Origin: Dendrophyllia cribrosa
Lineage: Eukaryota > Cnidaria > Anthozoa > Scleractinia > Dendrophylliidae
NCBI GenBank assembly: GCA_024195265.1
Contig: JAJLRJ010000011.1
Location: 25,079,792-25,143,791 of the forward strand
Direction of reading: 5' to 3'
Length of the DNA: 64,000 nucleotides
Shown in pieces: positions 46,130 to 57,016 of the stretch. The notes under the pieces are model-generated. The model had not been told where the DNA came from. It saw only the letters and a list, made by a program, of their open reading frames with translations, and ran no database searches. The position numbers were made by a program, and so were the translations under genes. Every line of letters starts with the position of its first letter. Position 1 is the stretch's first letter.

Positions 46130-46239
46130 TATATCGACTTATCTCAAATTTAATCGCCGATTCTTCTCAATACCCATGTTTTTAATAGCCGACATCACTG
46201 CTTGTTTTAAATTGTACAATGCAAAGAAAATTGATCAGT

Positions 46240-46590
46240 CTCGATCAGGAAAAGGCTTTCGATCGCGTGAATTACGATTTCTTACAACGCGTGCTACATC
46301 GCTTTAACCTGGGACCGCATTTCCGGCGATGGGTTAATTTAAAGTTATTTACACAAACATAACTAAAGTTGTCACGAACAACGGTTGGTTTTCGCAGGCG
46401 TTTGTTCTTGAAGGGGGAGTTAGACAGGGCTATCCTTTGTCGCCTCTCATTGTAGCCGAGACTTTAGGCCATTAGCAAGCTATTCGCCGGGAACCGAGCA
46501 TTGAGGGAATTCAAATCCCAGGCTCGAATATTTAACAGAGCAAAGTGTCACAGTACGACGATGACACCACACTAATCCTTGCTAATGACT
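46240..46590 (+). pseudogene. LINE reverse transcriptase relic
   Basis: Reads [20 protein letters not shown], then [11 protein letters not shown]; after a frameshift at about 46340 it continues VTNNGWFSQAFVLEGGVRQG and YPLSPLI, and then SQYDDDTTLILAND. These are reverse-transcriptase motifs including the region of the catalytic YADD box, here Y-D-D-D. Stops and a frameshift make it non-functional. No 3' end is recognisable; it is joined to helicase-element sequence at about 46608. Confidence 0.85.
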
Positions 46591-46607
46591 TTTTCTGTTT
46601 TAAAATA

Positions 46608-47050
46608 GCTTTCCCAAGTAGGTTTACGAGGTATTTGTCCCTTGCTATAGATCACTGTTAGGATGTGACAAGTCGCAATTATCTATCTACTTTGCTCGAT
46701 AATATTGACCCACTGATCTTTGGATAATTTCTCTAATGACACGATCCCGGAGGATTTCATGCCATAGCCATGATTATAATTATTTTATTTCTCTATGTAT
46801 TTGCTGCACTGTCCTGGCATATACTGTTAGGGTTTCTTTGGCTCAGACTCGTGTTGCAAAATAAATGGCAATCGGCTGAAGTTTATGTTACCGCTGTGGA
46901 CATATTAGGATCAGTAAATACACTGTAAATAGGCCGTGATTATGTGTCCACAGCCTGCCGCGTGCAAGACTTGTTAGAAAGTGTTTTTTGATCACGGATG
47001 TAAGTATCTATTAAAGATTCAAGAATGAAAATTCAATCATGTGCAGGAGT
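46608..47050 (+). pseudogene. Decayed copy of helicase-element upstream coding region
   Basis: Aligns with 49553-49830 (ATAGCTTTCCC-AGTAG, TTAGGGTTTCTTTGGCTCAG, TTAGGATCAGTAAAT, GTGCAAGRCTTGT). A frame readable as VYVTAVDILGSVNTL and CRVQDLLESVF is broken by several stops. Confidence 0.65.
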
Positions 47051-47394
47051 AATAAGCTCCTATCACGTTCCTATACTGGAATCACGACTTCTTACAGTTA
47101 GTTTTAGCTCCTTAGTTTATTCTGTTGTTGAGTAGTGTTTTGGAGCTAGACAAGACTTCCGTTATCTTATCACGGCATTACGATCACTGCATCTAATAGT
47201 ATATCCTCTGTACGCAAAGAACAGCTTCAATTCACTTGTAGAGTTGCACCAATGTATCTCGAATTCATTGAGACATGCACAAGACTAAACTACGTTTCTT
47301 TTGTACAACAAGCGTGTAATTCTCGTGAAGTAATGTTGTGCTCCATGCGTTCCATAATAATGCAGTAGTTCCATAATAATGGAGATCAAAGTGC

Positions 47395-47780
47395 CCTTTG
47401 CGCTATCTCCTGTAAGTTTTTCCCATCATGCAGTGCTGTCATATTATGTCCGAATAATGTTTTTAGGCTAGACTGTGTGATTTCTTGAGTCAAATTTCTC
47501 TTTTATCAATTTTTTGGACGTCATTGAAAATGGTGATGCTCTCCTCTTGTCTTGTTTCTGGAGCAAGTGTTGGTAGTTTTTACTCGTCTGGATTTCCACC
47601 TGGTTTACTATGCACCACCACTTATAAAATAATGGCATTCTCGTCTTTTTTAACAGAGTGTAACACATGAACATGGTAACAAAATCTCTATTTGTTGTCT
47701 GTTCAGAGATTGAACAAGTTTTCTATAACTGTTAATCATTCATACAATTAATTATTAGCTTTTAATTGTCATTTGCTGCA
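47395..47780 (-). pseudogene. Decayed Pif1-like helicase fragment, inverted copy
   Basis: The - strand matches 50390-50830: NSYRKLVQSLNRQQ, then LAPETRQEESITIFNDVQK, then CTTACAGGAGATAGC. It carries stops and a frameshift. The same internal junction (LAP joined to ETRQEE) is present in the + copy, so the helicase core was already deleted before this family copied itself. Confidence 0.7.
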
Positions 47781-49000
47781 GGAAAAATGCTATCATCTGT
47801 TTAAAGATGGTGGCTCTTAGGGAAGTGGTCATAACAAGTGTACTCGACGAGAACCCACCCTGTGTAGGGGTAGGGGGTTACACAAGATACCACCTATCTA
47901 ATGAGTCTAATGGACACATTTTTTTTATTCTGTCTGTATAAAGCTTGCATTGCTAGTAAAATGGCACAGGAATATTTTTATTAACTCCTGATAGAATGGG
48001 GCTATACGAACAAGACACTATCTTTTTAGGTGGGGCGAGAGGGGGTACATAAAGAGACCACCAGTCTTTTTGTTAAATGGTGGTTCCTGTCCGAAAGACC
48101 ATTTCCGATAGCTATTTCTATCTGAATCTGGGCTGTTTTAATTATGTGTAACAATATCTTCAACAAAAATAATTTACTGTCGAAATATTAAATTGACATT
48201 GTAGAATTTTTTAAGCTAATAATTTTAAGTCATTAATTTAAGTCATCAATAAATGTCAGTGTTATATACAAGCTATGTGATCTTTTCTTTTGTGATACTT
48301 TATGGTCCCGGAGCAAACGTTATCCTTTAGTTTCCATTCCAGCTTAATTCAATACCTTTCTATGCATACATGTGCATCTCATCGTAAATAAACTTTAGCA
48401 ATTCTTGTGGTATATGCCAACGGAGGGCATGCAGGAAAATTTAGCCATCTGCCATTCCGCAGGGAATTAATGTTTCAGTTTTAGTTTTTGGGTGCAAACA
48501 TAAAGCGTAACGCATTTCGAACAAGCTCGATTTATTTTAAATAATTCGTTATAAAAGTTATAGTGTAAAACCCGTTCTTTATCGCCTACAGCTTAGAAAA
48601 TACATTGAAGTGTTTATTTCGAAAATATAAGTGGAAATCATGTACTGTTTTCTTGCAGCAACCCGTTCTCTGTATTAGTCAGCTAACTTCATTTCACTCA
48701 TTTGCCGCCATGACATTGCATTAACTGACAAATTGAACATGGCTGATATTGGAAATCAGTTTCTTTCTGCCTCCAATGACAGAGAAAATCGCTTTGGAAA
48801 ATTCGTTTCCAAAGTCTTCCCACACTGAAAAGAATTGACAGAGAATATTCGAGTGACAGTCGAATCTACTTTGAACAAACAACCAAAATGGAGTTACACC
48901 CAAGTTTCAGAAAGTGTTTCGTGTACTTTTCATGAGAATTAAACTGAACTCAAAGCTGGCCTTGGAAACTGCTTCTCCGGTCTCAGGAACACTGGAAATA
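47781..49000. other. No gene seen
   Basis: AT-rich non-coding DNA without a recognisable repeat. Confidence 0.35.
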
Positions 49001-49007
49001 GCATTTC

Positions 49008-49068
49008 AGAGAGTTTCATTTCAGTTTCATTTCAGTTTCGGACCCTTTTCATTTCAGTTTCGGACCCC
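49008..49068. repeat. Short TTTCATTTCAGTTTCGGACC repeats
   Basis: Two to three imperfect units of TTTCATTTCAGTTTCGGACC in tandem, next to a GCTTGCGCCTTCGGCGCTCG palindrome at 49076-49096. Confidence 0.7.
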
Positions 49069-49665
49069 CCTAGAAGCTTGCGCCTTCGGCGCTCGGCACA
49101 GGAGATTCGCCCCACCAACATTATATTCTGGCGCCGCCCCTGTAATTGTAAGATGGTTGGGTTTACTACAATGAGCTGTGAAGGCGACATCAACAGGGGG
49201 ATGGTGTAAAGAAAATTGTAGGGGCAGTTACAACACCGCGGCCAGGCTTCATGCTATCAAGCTACTGTTACATCGCATCTGACTTGCTATAGTATTCCTT
49301 TCCCTAGTATGGCCTTTCTAGTATTCCTAACACGTATATGCGTCAGGCATTAAAACATATAGACTCGCAAAAAAAATATCATGCAAGCAAATCATGGCAA
49401 AAAGAGAAATCCTGCACAGTCTCGAGCGTAGAAAAAAAATATCCTGCACCAAAAAATCCCCCCCCCCCTCAAAAATCTAATGGTCCGTCCCTAACACGAC
49501 ATTACTCCGGTTATACCCATTAATTCCTTATTCCTTTCTTATTAAATTCCTTAACTGATTAGAATAGCTTTCCCGAGTAGACCTACGAGATATTTGTCCC
49601 GTTAGATTACCATTAGGCATATATTAGGGTTTCTTTGGCTCAGAGTCGTGTTGCAAGGTAAATAA

Positions 49666-49851
49666 GTTTATGTTATCGCTATGAAAATGTTAGGATCAGT
49701 AAATTTCTTAGTTCGTGATGCAGAGTTAAAGTCTCCAACGTGCAAGGCTTGTGAAAGAGTGTTTCTTCGTCACGCTGAGATGTATAAGTGTCTAATATCC
49801 AAGAACGAAAATGCCAAAGACGACCACGACAGCTCTAGCAACTATGTTTAG
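49666..49851 (+). pseudogene. Zinc-finger-like fragment of the helicase element
   Basis: Sixty-one open codons: VYVIAMKMLGSVNFLVRDAE, then LKSPTCKACERVFLRHAEMY, then KCLISKNENAK and a stop. The C-x-x-C-x(7)-H pattern suggests a zinc-binding module. A more broken copy is at 46880-47000. Confidence 0.5.
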
Positions 49852-50389
49852 CTCATTTCTGTTCTTGATATAACTGTTTTTTAACAACAGTGACATTCAA
49901 GCAAAAGTTAAGATGAGGGGATGAATACTGAGTAAGTTTACAAGAACTAGATTTCCACCTGAAACAGATTTTGACGATAAGATTGATGATGATCTCATTA
50001 ATGAGAACAGAGAACAAAGTTGTTAAGAATTTTACTTGAAAGGAGAAATGAAACTTCTTCGCAGAATGAAATCTAAATCATTCATTCAGCTATATTTAAT
50101 AAAAAAGGATCCTGAAAATTAATTGCAGAGAGCTCTTGATGCTTTATATCCCATGTAGAAATGAGATTTCAGCAAATAAAACATGTTATATTTGAAAGAA
50201 AAGAAAGGAGAATGTACTCTTACATAAAGTTACGTTATGGGAGATCCTGAAAATAAGGAACGTGATCAGTTAGATACTGTACAGGAAACTATTTGGTTGT
50301 TTTAACCCATGTTTAGCTAACGATCACGACGGGACCAATCTTTTTTAAAGTAATGCTGGAATTTTTTCTACAGCAAATGATAATGAAAA

Positions 50390-50722
50390 GCTAGTAATTA
50401 ATCGTATGGATGATAACAGTTATAGAGAACTTGTTCAATCTTTGAACAGAGAACAAATGGCGTTTTTTTACCATATGTTACTCTCTGTTAAAAACGACGA
50501 GAATTAATTGACACTTTAAGTAGTGGCGTGGGTTTAGGGAAGGCAACAGTAACACAATGTTTGTATGAAGATCTTGATAATAAACCAGGTGAAAATCCAG
50601 ACGAGTTGAAAGTACTGAAACTTGCTCCAGATACAAGACAAGAGGACTGCATAACCATTACCAATAACATGGAAACTTACTTGTCGAAAGAGAAATTGAA
50701 CTCAAGAAACCACGCACTCTAA
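50390..50722 (+). pseudogene. Pif1-like helicase fragment
   Basis: DDNSYRELVQSLNREQMAFF, then YHMLLSVKNDEN, resembles the N-terminal Q-motif region of Pif1 helicases of large eukaryotic transposons. After two stops, SGVGLGKATVTQCLYEDL matches a Walker A loop (normally G-G-A-G-V-G-K-S) and is followed by NPDELKVLKLAP, the lead-in to the next helicase motif. The sequence then jumps to DTRQEDCITIT, so motifs II-VI are missing. Not functional. Confidence 0.75.
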
Positions 50723-51265
50723 CCTAAATGTCCAATTGCAACATCAAAAACAATATTCAGACATAATCTGACAGCATTGCATGATGGGGAAAAACTTACA
50801 GGAGATAGCCCAAAAGGCACTTTGATTCCACTATAGCGGCGCTTCTGGGTATCCCTTAATTACTATCCCTGTCTTGAGTAGCAAACCGCGAAAAAATTCA
50901 GGGAAATAACGACTTTAATTTGAAACAGTTTTATCCGCTAAACACAGCAAAACATGAAAAGCGTTTACCGAGCTGACGTGACATCCGCAGTCGTGTACCC
51001 GCACGAAAAACAAAGCCTCGCCTTGTTTTCAAAATTGCTAAGATCCCGGATGTTACGCGACGTCATACGCGCATGTTTTGCGACGTCATACGCGCCCGCG
51101 AGCTAGCCCTGCCCAACACTCGGACACACATTTACAGACGCCGCCCGCGAAACATTCCGCTTGCCATGACAATGAAAAATGACGGGCATAGGTTCTATGA
51201 GTATGGAGCTACTCGAGCGGGCCTTTGGCCTTTGGCCCGCGATAGCCCCGCTATAAACTCAAAGT

Positions 51266-51868
51266 GTCGCTTGTTTTGAGATAAGAGGCAGTATGCGCCC
51301 CAAAACGTTTATCCTATCTGCCGTCTTTTTACAGATATGGTTCTTAAGGTAATTATCCACTGAAATAGAACTTACAATAGATTCTTGTTCAAACTTTGCC
51401 TACGAGATATTCATTATATGAGATTTTCAATTTAAAAATCTGGGGGTGCCCGTGTTGGTTAAGGAGCTGTTAGGCATATTTTAGCATTTTATCAGTGTTG
51501 TTATAGAAGTGTATTCGCCATTATTTGAAAACTCTTCAAAACTCAAAAACTTGTGCGGACATGCTAAACAAGACATCACATACATTGCGTTGGACACAGG
51601 TAAACGTTTTACATTCGTTTTAGACAGAGAAGTCTTAGCGCAGACAAATATCAGACAAATCCATTTTGCTAATTACTAAAATGCAAAACAGAGAAACTAC
51701 AGTTCATCTCTATTTCTCTTATTTATTAGATTTTCAATACTAGAAATGTAATACGTCTTTTCTCATACAAAGGTTTTGGGTACTTTGCTAGTAAGGACGA
51801 AAAAAAAAAAAGGTTGGGTGCTCGTGTTCGTTTACGAGAAAATAGCCACTTATTTTGTAGAGAGCTTC
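51266..51868. other. No gene seen
   Basis: AT-rich spacer. No exon or repeat recognised. Confidence 0.35.
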
Positions 51869-52336
51869 GGCCCCGTCCACACGTATCCGGATATTTTTCA
51901 ATCCGCAACATTTTTTTTTGTTGCGGATTGGCCTTCCGTCCACAAGTATCCGGCGAATTCCGCCTAAGAATCCGCAACCATTTGAATCCGCTTTCCAGAG
52001 TGGAAATTTTTGAATACGCTACGAGTACGGCATCGTGTGGACGGTCGAATCCGGATCTTTTTTAATATGCTGACGTAACAGTATCGGATCCAGTCTTTAA
52101 CCGCGCGAATATTCAACATGGCCAACCGAAATGTTAACGCTTCACTTCTACTTGGACTCATGTCAAGTCTAATAACGTGTTACAGGTGAACTTGGCTTTG
52201 AACTTGGCCTTTGGGCATGCTCTGTTGACAACATTTAAAGAAGAGTCATGAGTACTAGAACGAATCCGGATACGTGTGGACTGGCAAATGCGATTCGAAT
52301 ACGCTACGTGTGGACAAGATACGTGTGGACGGGGCC
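51869..52336. mobile_element. MITE with GGCCCCGTCCACACGTATCC ends, copy 1
   Basis: The terminal repeats are exact over more than 14 bp and the interior is rich in TCCGGATA and GAATCCG words on both strands. It shares internal blocks (CGAGTACGGCATCGTGTGGA, CAGTATCGGATCCAGTCTTT) with 60368-60814. Flanks differ (TTC and TTA), so the target duplication has decayed. Confidence 0.8.
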
Positions 52337-53089
52337 TTAGTCACAAAGGTAACCTCCATGTTCTAAATGTGCGGGCGCTCGTGCACGCGCTAATGGCGCA
52401 AGAAGTTATGCGCAGTAAGTGATGCGCAATGCAACTCAGTGGAATCACCTTACATTGTAACTTTGCCCAACTGCGACATGTGAAAATACAGGAATTCGAT
52501 TGCTTGTTATTAGCGCGCGTTTTCCAGGCTAAATTATTATACTACATTTTCCGTTTCACGTACGTGTGGTGCTTTTATGATTTCGTTTTCGTGTGACTAT
52601 TAAGTAGAATCAATATTGTTGTAAATCCGGATAAAAAAATCTCGTTGACGGAAGCAGACCTCGTGAAAGTGTTCGATATTTGTTTGGAAACTGACCAAGC
52701 GATTCGAAAAAAAATATATTGGTTTCGTAGTTGAGGAACTGTCCTAGCTTGTGCGTACCATAAAGTCGCCGTGTTCTCGATACTTTGTGGTCAGACTCAA
52801 CAACAACAATAACTCTATTACAGTATTCCCATTTCTATACATGATGTTACCTAAACAGTTACAATAGGCAACAAAGAAAGTTATACTATTTAAAAAATGG
52901 AATACTCTGAGGACAGAGGTTCTGTGAGCATTTCTGACTGCAGTGCATTTAGATTCATTTAGTCAATTTGAAACCATTTCCGTGAGTCTGGCCACAGATT
53001 GTCTACGTTTCGAGAACATAGCGATTTTTCAGTATGCACAAGCTTGGAAAATTTGTCAACTACAAATTCCGCCTCAAACTTTCGTAACA
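52337..53089. other. No gene seen
   Basis: Non-coding DNA up to the 29-bp array. Confidence 0.35.
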
Positions 53090-53735
53090 TTATGGGATTA
53101 TGGGTGCGAAATAAGGTCAGCTAGGATTATGGGTACGAAATAAGGTCAGCTAGGATTATAGTTACGAAATATGTTCAGCTAGGATTATGGGTACGAAATA
53201 AGGTCAGCTAGGATTATGGGTACGAAATAAGGTCAGTTAGGATTATGGGTACGAAATAAAGTCAGTTAGGATTATGGGTACGAAATAACGTCAGCTAGGG
53301 TTATGGGTACAAAATAAGGTCAACTAGGATTATGGGTACGAAATAAGGTCAGCTAGGATTATGGGTACGAAATAAGGTCAGCTAGGATTATGGGTACGAA
53401 ATAAGGTCAGTTAGGATTATGGGTACGAAATAAGGTCGGCTAGGATTAGGGGTACGAAATAAGGTCAGCTAGGATTATGGGTACGAAATAAGGTCGGCTA
53501 GGATTATGGGTACGAAATAAGGTCAGCTAGGATTATGGGTTCGAAATAAGGTCAGCTAGGATTATGGGTACGAAATAAGGTCAGCTAGGATTATGGGTAC
53601 GAAATAAGGTCAGCTAGGGTTATGGGTACGAAAAAGGTCAGCTAGGCTTATGGGTACGAAATAATGTCAGCTAGGATTATGGGTACGAAATAAGATCATC
53701 TAGGATTATGAGTACGAAATAATGTCAGCCAGGAT
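53090..53735. repeat. 29-bp minisatellite, about 22 copies
   Basis: Unit AGGATTATGGGTACGAAATA plus AGGTCAGCT, contiguous with no spacers. Most copies differ by 0-2 bases; variants (GTTAGG, TCGGCT, AATGTCAGC) cluster toward the right end, where the array decays. One 26-28 bp unit (GAAAAAGGTCAGC) near 53630 shows slippage. Confidence 0.95.
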
Positions 53736-54763
53736 TTTCGGAAAGAAGAAAATTTTCTGCTGCTGGAATATTCAGCAAAAAGAACCGAAAAACCCAAACT
53801 GTATTAATTAGCTATTACATTGTGTCGCTTCATGATTAAGCACTAAAATGATATGGAAAAGCAGCAGAACGCTATTCCAGGCCTATTCCTAAACATCCCT
53901 CATTAAGTGGCCCTAGTTTGTAAAGCGACGTTATCACTTACAGTGTTTAAATGCTCTTGAGTTATGTGACTAACTAAATTGAGTGGACACAAGTAAACCA
54001 AGTAAAAACTAAGATAATATAAGTTACCTCGAAGATGAAGATAGAGAGAAAGTTGACCATTACCAAAGCGAGCATCTCTGAATGCACACACAGAAAGTCA
54101 AGCCCTATATGGCTATTGGTTTATAAAGTACAATAAAAACACGAAAAGCTCGCTAATTCATCTCACATCACTTCAACAGTGACGTTATTCGGTTTATTTT
54201 TATTTTTTATTTCTTTTCAAACAATAGACAATGTCTAGTATATCAATAGAACTGTCTCCATATTGCTTAAAAAAGGGTTTCCTTGGCAATTAGCAACTAT
54301 ATAACTAACTAACTAACTAACTATATTATTAACAAAACCTCAAAAAGTGATAAATGTTTCCTCTTTCGGATAAAGTGGGAAAACGTTCATTCATCTCACG
54401 CAATGTTCAGTGTATTTCATCAGTGACGTAAATGCATTTATTGACTGAGTAGGAGGGCCGGATGGGAAAATATTTGGCTCGTAATCTTGGCGTATGGACC
54501 GAACGCAGCGAGGTCCGTGCGCCACGGCGCGTTTAAACCTAATTTTTTCTCGATTATATATGGTCAATCCTAGATGTAAGCTGTCATCAGAATTGTTTGC
54601 AAAAGCATTGACCGAGCTGTTGTTTTCACATTGAGAGTTTCTTGGATATTTGACGGAAGTTACAAATTTCTTCGTCAACGGAAGTCTTGTGTTAAATGCC
54701 ATTGTACTAAGATACCTTCGGCGGCAGCGAGGCGTAGCAAGCAGGGAACGACAAAAAAATATA
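53736..54763. other. No gene; short AACT repeat and TE-like GC blocks
   Basis: An ACTA(ACTA)n run occupies 54299-54322. GGACCGAACGCAGCGAGGTCC at 54497-54517 is a palindrome-like block of the sort seen in transposon ends. The 167-codon - strand frame at 54391-54894 has no domain I recognise and runs across an element boundary. Confidence 0.45.
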
Positions 54764-54977
54764 TTAAGCCTTTCACTCCCAGAGTCAATTATGGAGACAT
54801 GTAATGTAGTTCTAACTTTTGAGTCTGTCGACAAAAACCTATGGTGTGACCATTTAAATGAAAACAATTCGGCAGTACTTTTGCATGGTACCATTTGTTG
54901 TTCAATATTTTACCAAATGAAATTTGGGATTTTTCTTGAATTTTGATGTTTGGCACTCTTGGGAGTTAAAGGGTTAA
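54764..54977. mobile_element. TTAA-flanked MITE with CCTTTCACTCCC ends
   Basis: TTAAGCCTTTCACTCCCAGA at the left and the complement of TTAACCCTTTAACTCCCAAG at the right, with TTAA borders, 214 bp. Diverged terminal repeats imply an older copy. Confidence 0.7.
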
Positions 54978-55690
54978 GCCACTCCTCTCAAATGAGCCAT
55001 CCCTCTTTAAAAGAAAAAAAACTTATTAGGCCCTCCCCCTCCCCCTCTCTCTTTTAAACCATCCCACCCCACCCCCTTTACAAAAAATACACTGCATATG
55101 AACTAAGTTAAAGTACATGTACGTTTCTATGATTTATTCACGTCTTGGAAGTTCAGTTTGTAACGTGATTGATTGGGCGAATGCTTTGCATGTAATCATG
55201 TCTTACAAGACTGTAGGCATCGATCAGGGTCGATTGTATGCAAAAATTACAAAGCGGTATTCAGAATAAAACGAGGCTAAACAACGTGACACATTTCAAT
55301 CACACCAATTTGTTCTCCATCTTTAGCTGCATGACCTTCAACTTCATATGCTTCAGTTTTTGCAACGGATAGAATATCATTCAATGTTATCCGAGATCTC
55401 TATATTATCTGAGATAGTCAGCACTCTTGAACCGTGATAAAGTGGCTTTTGTTATTGGTATAAACCAGGTATAAAACATTATGTAGGGAAAATGATGAAA
55501 TTGTAACATTTAAGTTTAATCCTGATATTACGATGCTCGAGTAAAGTTCGTATCATATTATATCATGATTAGTGTACATCGTGCTGCATTTTGATAAATC
55601 AATAAGCCCCCCTCTTTCTAACAAGCCACCCCTTAAATAAATACGGTAGTTCATTACATGAAAGACTTCTGATCAAAAGCTTTTTAAAAT
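54978..55690. other. No gene seen
   Basis: Pyrimidine-rich stretch at 55030-55085; otherwise AT-rich non-coding sequence. Confidence 0.35.
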
Positions 55691-55856
55691 ACAGCTATTT
55701 CAATTAACGTTGTCGGATGAAAGCTCAAAGCCAAGACCGCGCGGTAGTATGGGTTAGGGTTAATAGCCATTGCATAAAAAATCCCATACTACCTTGCGGT
55801 CTTGGCTTTTCACCTTTTTCATCCGACAACGTTAATCAGTTGAAATAGCTGTATAC
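55691..55856. mobile_element. Foldback element with about 70-bp arms
   Basis: Arms share ACAGCTATTTCAA, AACGTTGTCGGATGAAA, AAGCCAAGACCGC and GGTAGTATGGG, separated by a loop of about 20 bp near GGTTAGGGTTAATAGCC. Mismatches and small indels are scattered. Confidence 0.8.
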
Positions 55857-56884
55857 ATCGACTAGTTTTTAAAGAAACGCTACCCTAACGAAAGTGTTAC
55901 TTGTGTGAGTAAATTGAGCATATTTAAAACATTGCTTCTGTGAACCAAAACTGGATGAAACCTTGAAGGAAAGTAGTTTTATGCTTTTATAATATATGGT
56001 AAAAGAATTGTTTCAATCTCTCAGAAAAACAATGGCATCGACAAATTGACAGAAGGTATGGGGTATGCTTAAATTTTTTTGATGGAAATATTCAACTCAA
56101 TTTTTTTTCCAAAACGCTCTCATGCATTTCTGTTTTCAAATTTTGCAGTCTTTTAAGATCTAAACTAGTAGACTATAAGAGCCGTAAGGTCATTTTGGGT
56201 CGATTAAACTAAGTTTAGACCGGGGTTTAGAAAATTGTGGTCTAAGCCGGGTTTTAGTCCACAATTAAAATTTTTCAAACGCAGTTTTTCCTAAACCTCG
56301 TCCAGGCGGCGTCTAGCAGTCAACTAACAAACAATGAATGGCGATTTAAACCAGATTAAAGGCTGAGGTTTAGACCTCGGTTATAGTCACAATGTATTTA
56401 GTCATGAATAGGATGGCCTGCTATACAGACAATTGCGACAATGAGTTTATAGTCGTCAACATGGAAGACGTATTTCTACTTTCTGCGCCTACAAGGCAAT
56501 ACAGACAGTTTCTAAGCGGAAAGCTAAGCGGAAAGCTTAGAAAGTTTCAAAGCGGAAAGCTCAGTTCATCTTCTTACATCTGATTATTTTCATGAAACTA
56601 AGAGAATGTGCCCTCTACAATGTAACTTTTCTCGCAGGTGTAAACTAATGGCATTTCTGAGCGATTCGGGTGGGAAATTTGCTATGATTTCCCCAAAATC
56701 GCCACCAAGTTGCATCAGGTTTCATATATGTTCTAATATTTTGTGACATCTCGAGACAAATCGCGCCCAAATCGCCACTAGTTTACGCACTCGATTTGAT
56801 GCTGCAACTTGCGCTACAAAAGTTGTATCAAAAACCGCACGTGTAAACTGGCCTTAAAACAACATACGCAAGTTTAAAACATTC
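55857..56884. other. No gene; inverted GTTTAGACC-type blocks
   Basis: Around 56205-56400 words such as GTTTAGACC and GGTCTAA recur in both orientations, resembling a diverged MITE related to sequence at 37030-37150 beside duplication copy A. Limits are not clear. Confidence 0.35.
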
Positions 56885-57016
56885 TGAATCCAAGTTTCAG
56901 GTCGTTTTGAATCAGTCCAAGTTGGGCGCTTTTACAAAACGAGGATAGGATATTCGGTGAAATGTATTATTAGCGTTACAAGGCATGCTTCAACTTTTCT
57001 TTAAATTCCTACTTTT

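Larger units (their letters stand above)
49553..51265 (+). mobile_element. Helicase-bearing element, family H, right part
   Basis: A zinc-finger-like frame (49666-49851), a decayed Pif1-like helicase fragment (50390-50722) and a 450-bp non-coding terminal region (50820-51265). The last region aligns in reverse with 57017-57470, so this is the right end of the same family as the copies at 42887-44290 and 57017-58325. The end carries the hairpin GCGGGCCTTTGGCCTTTGGC followed by CCCCGCTATA. Large enough to be a remnant of the autonomous parent. A Helitron-like origin would fit the helicase and the terminal hairpin, but no Rep domain is visible. Confidence 0.6.

Noticed and set aside
53090..53735. 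Regular 29-bp repeats resembling a CRISPR array
   Set aside because: Units are contiguous with no unique spacers, and the window is eukaryotic. It is a minisatellite.
54391..54894. 167-codon - strand frame as a gene
   Set aside because: No recognisable domain and it runs across the TTAA-bordered element at 54764.
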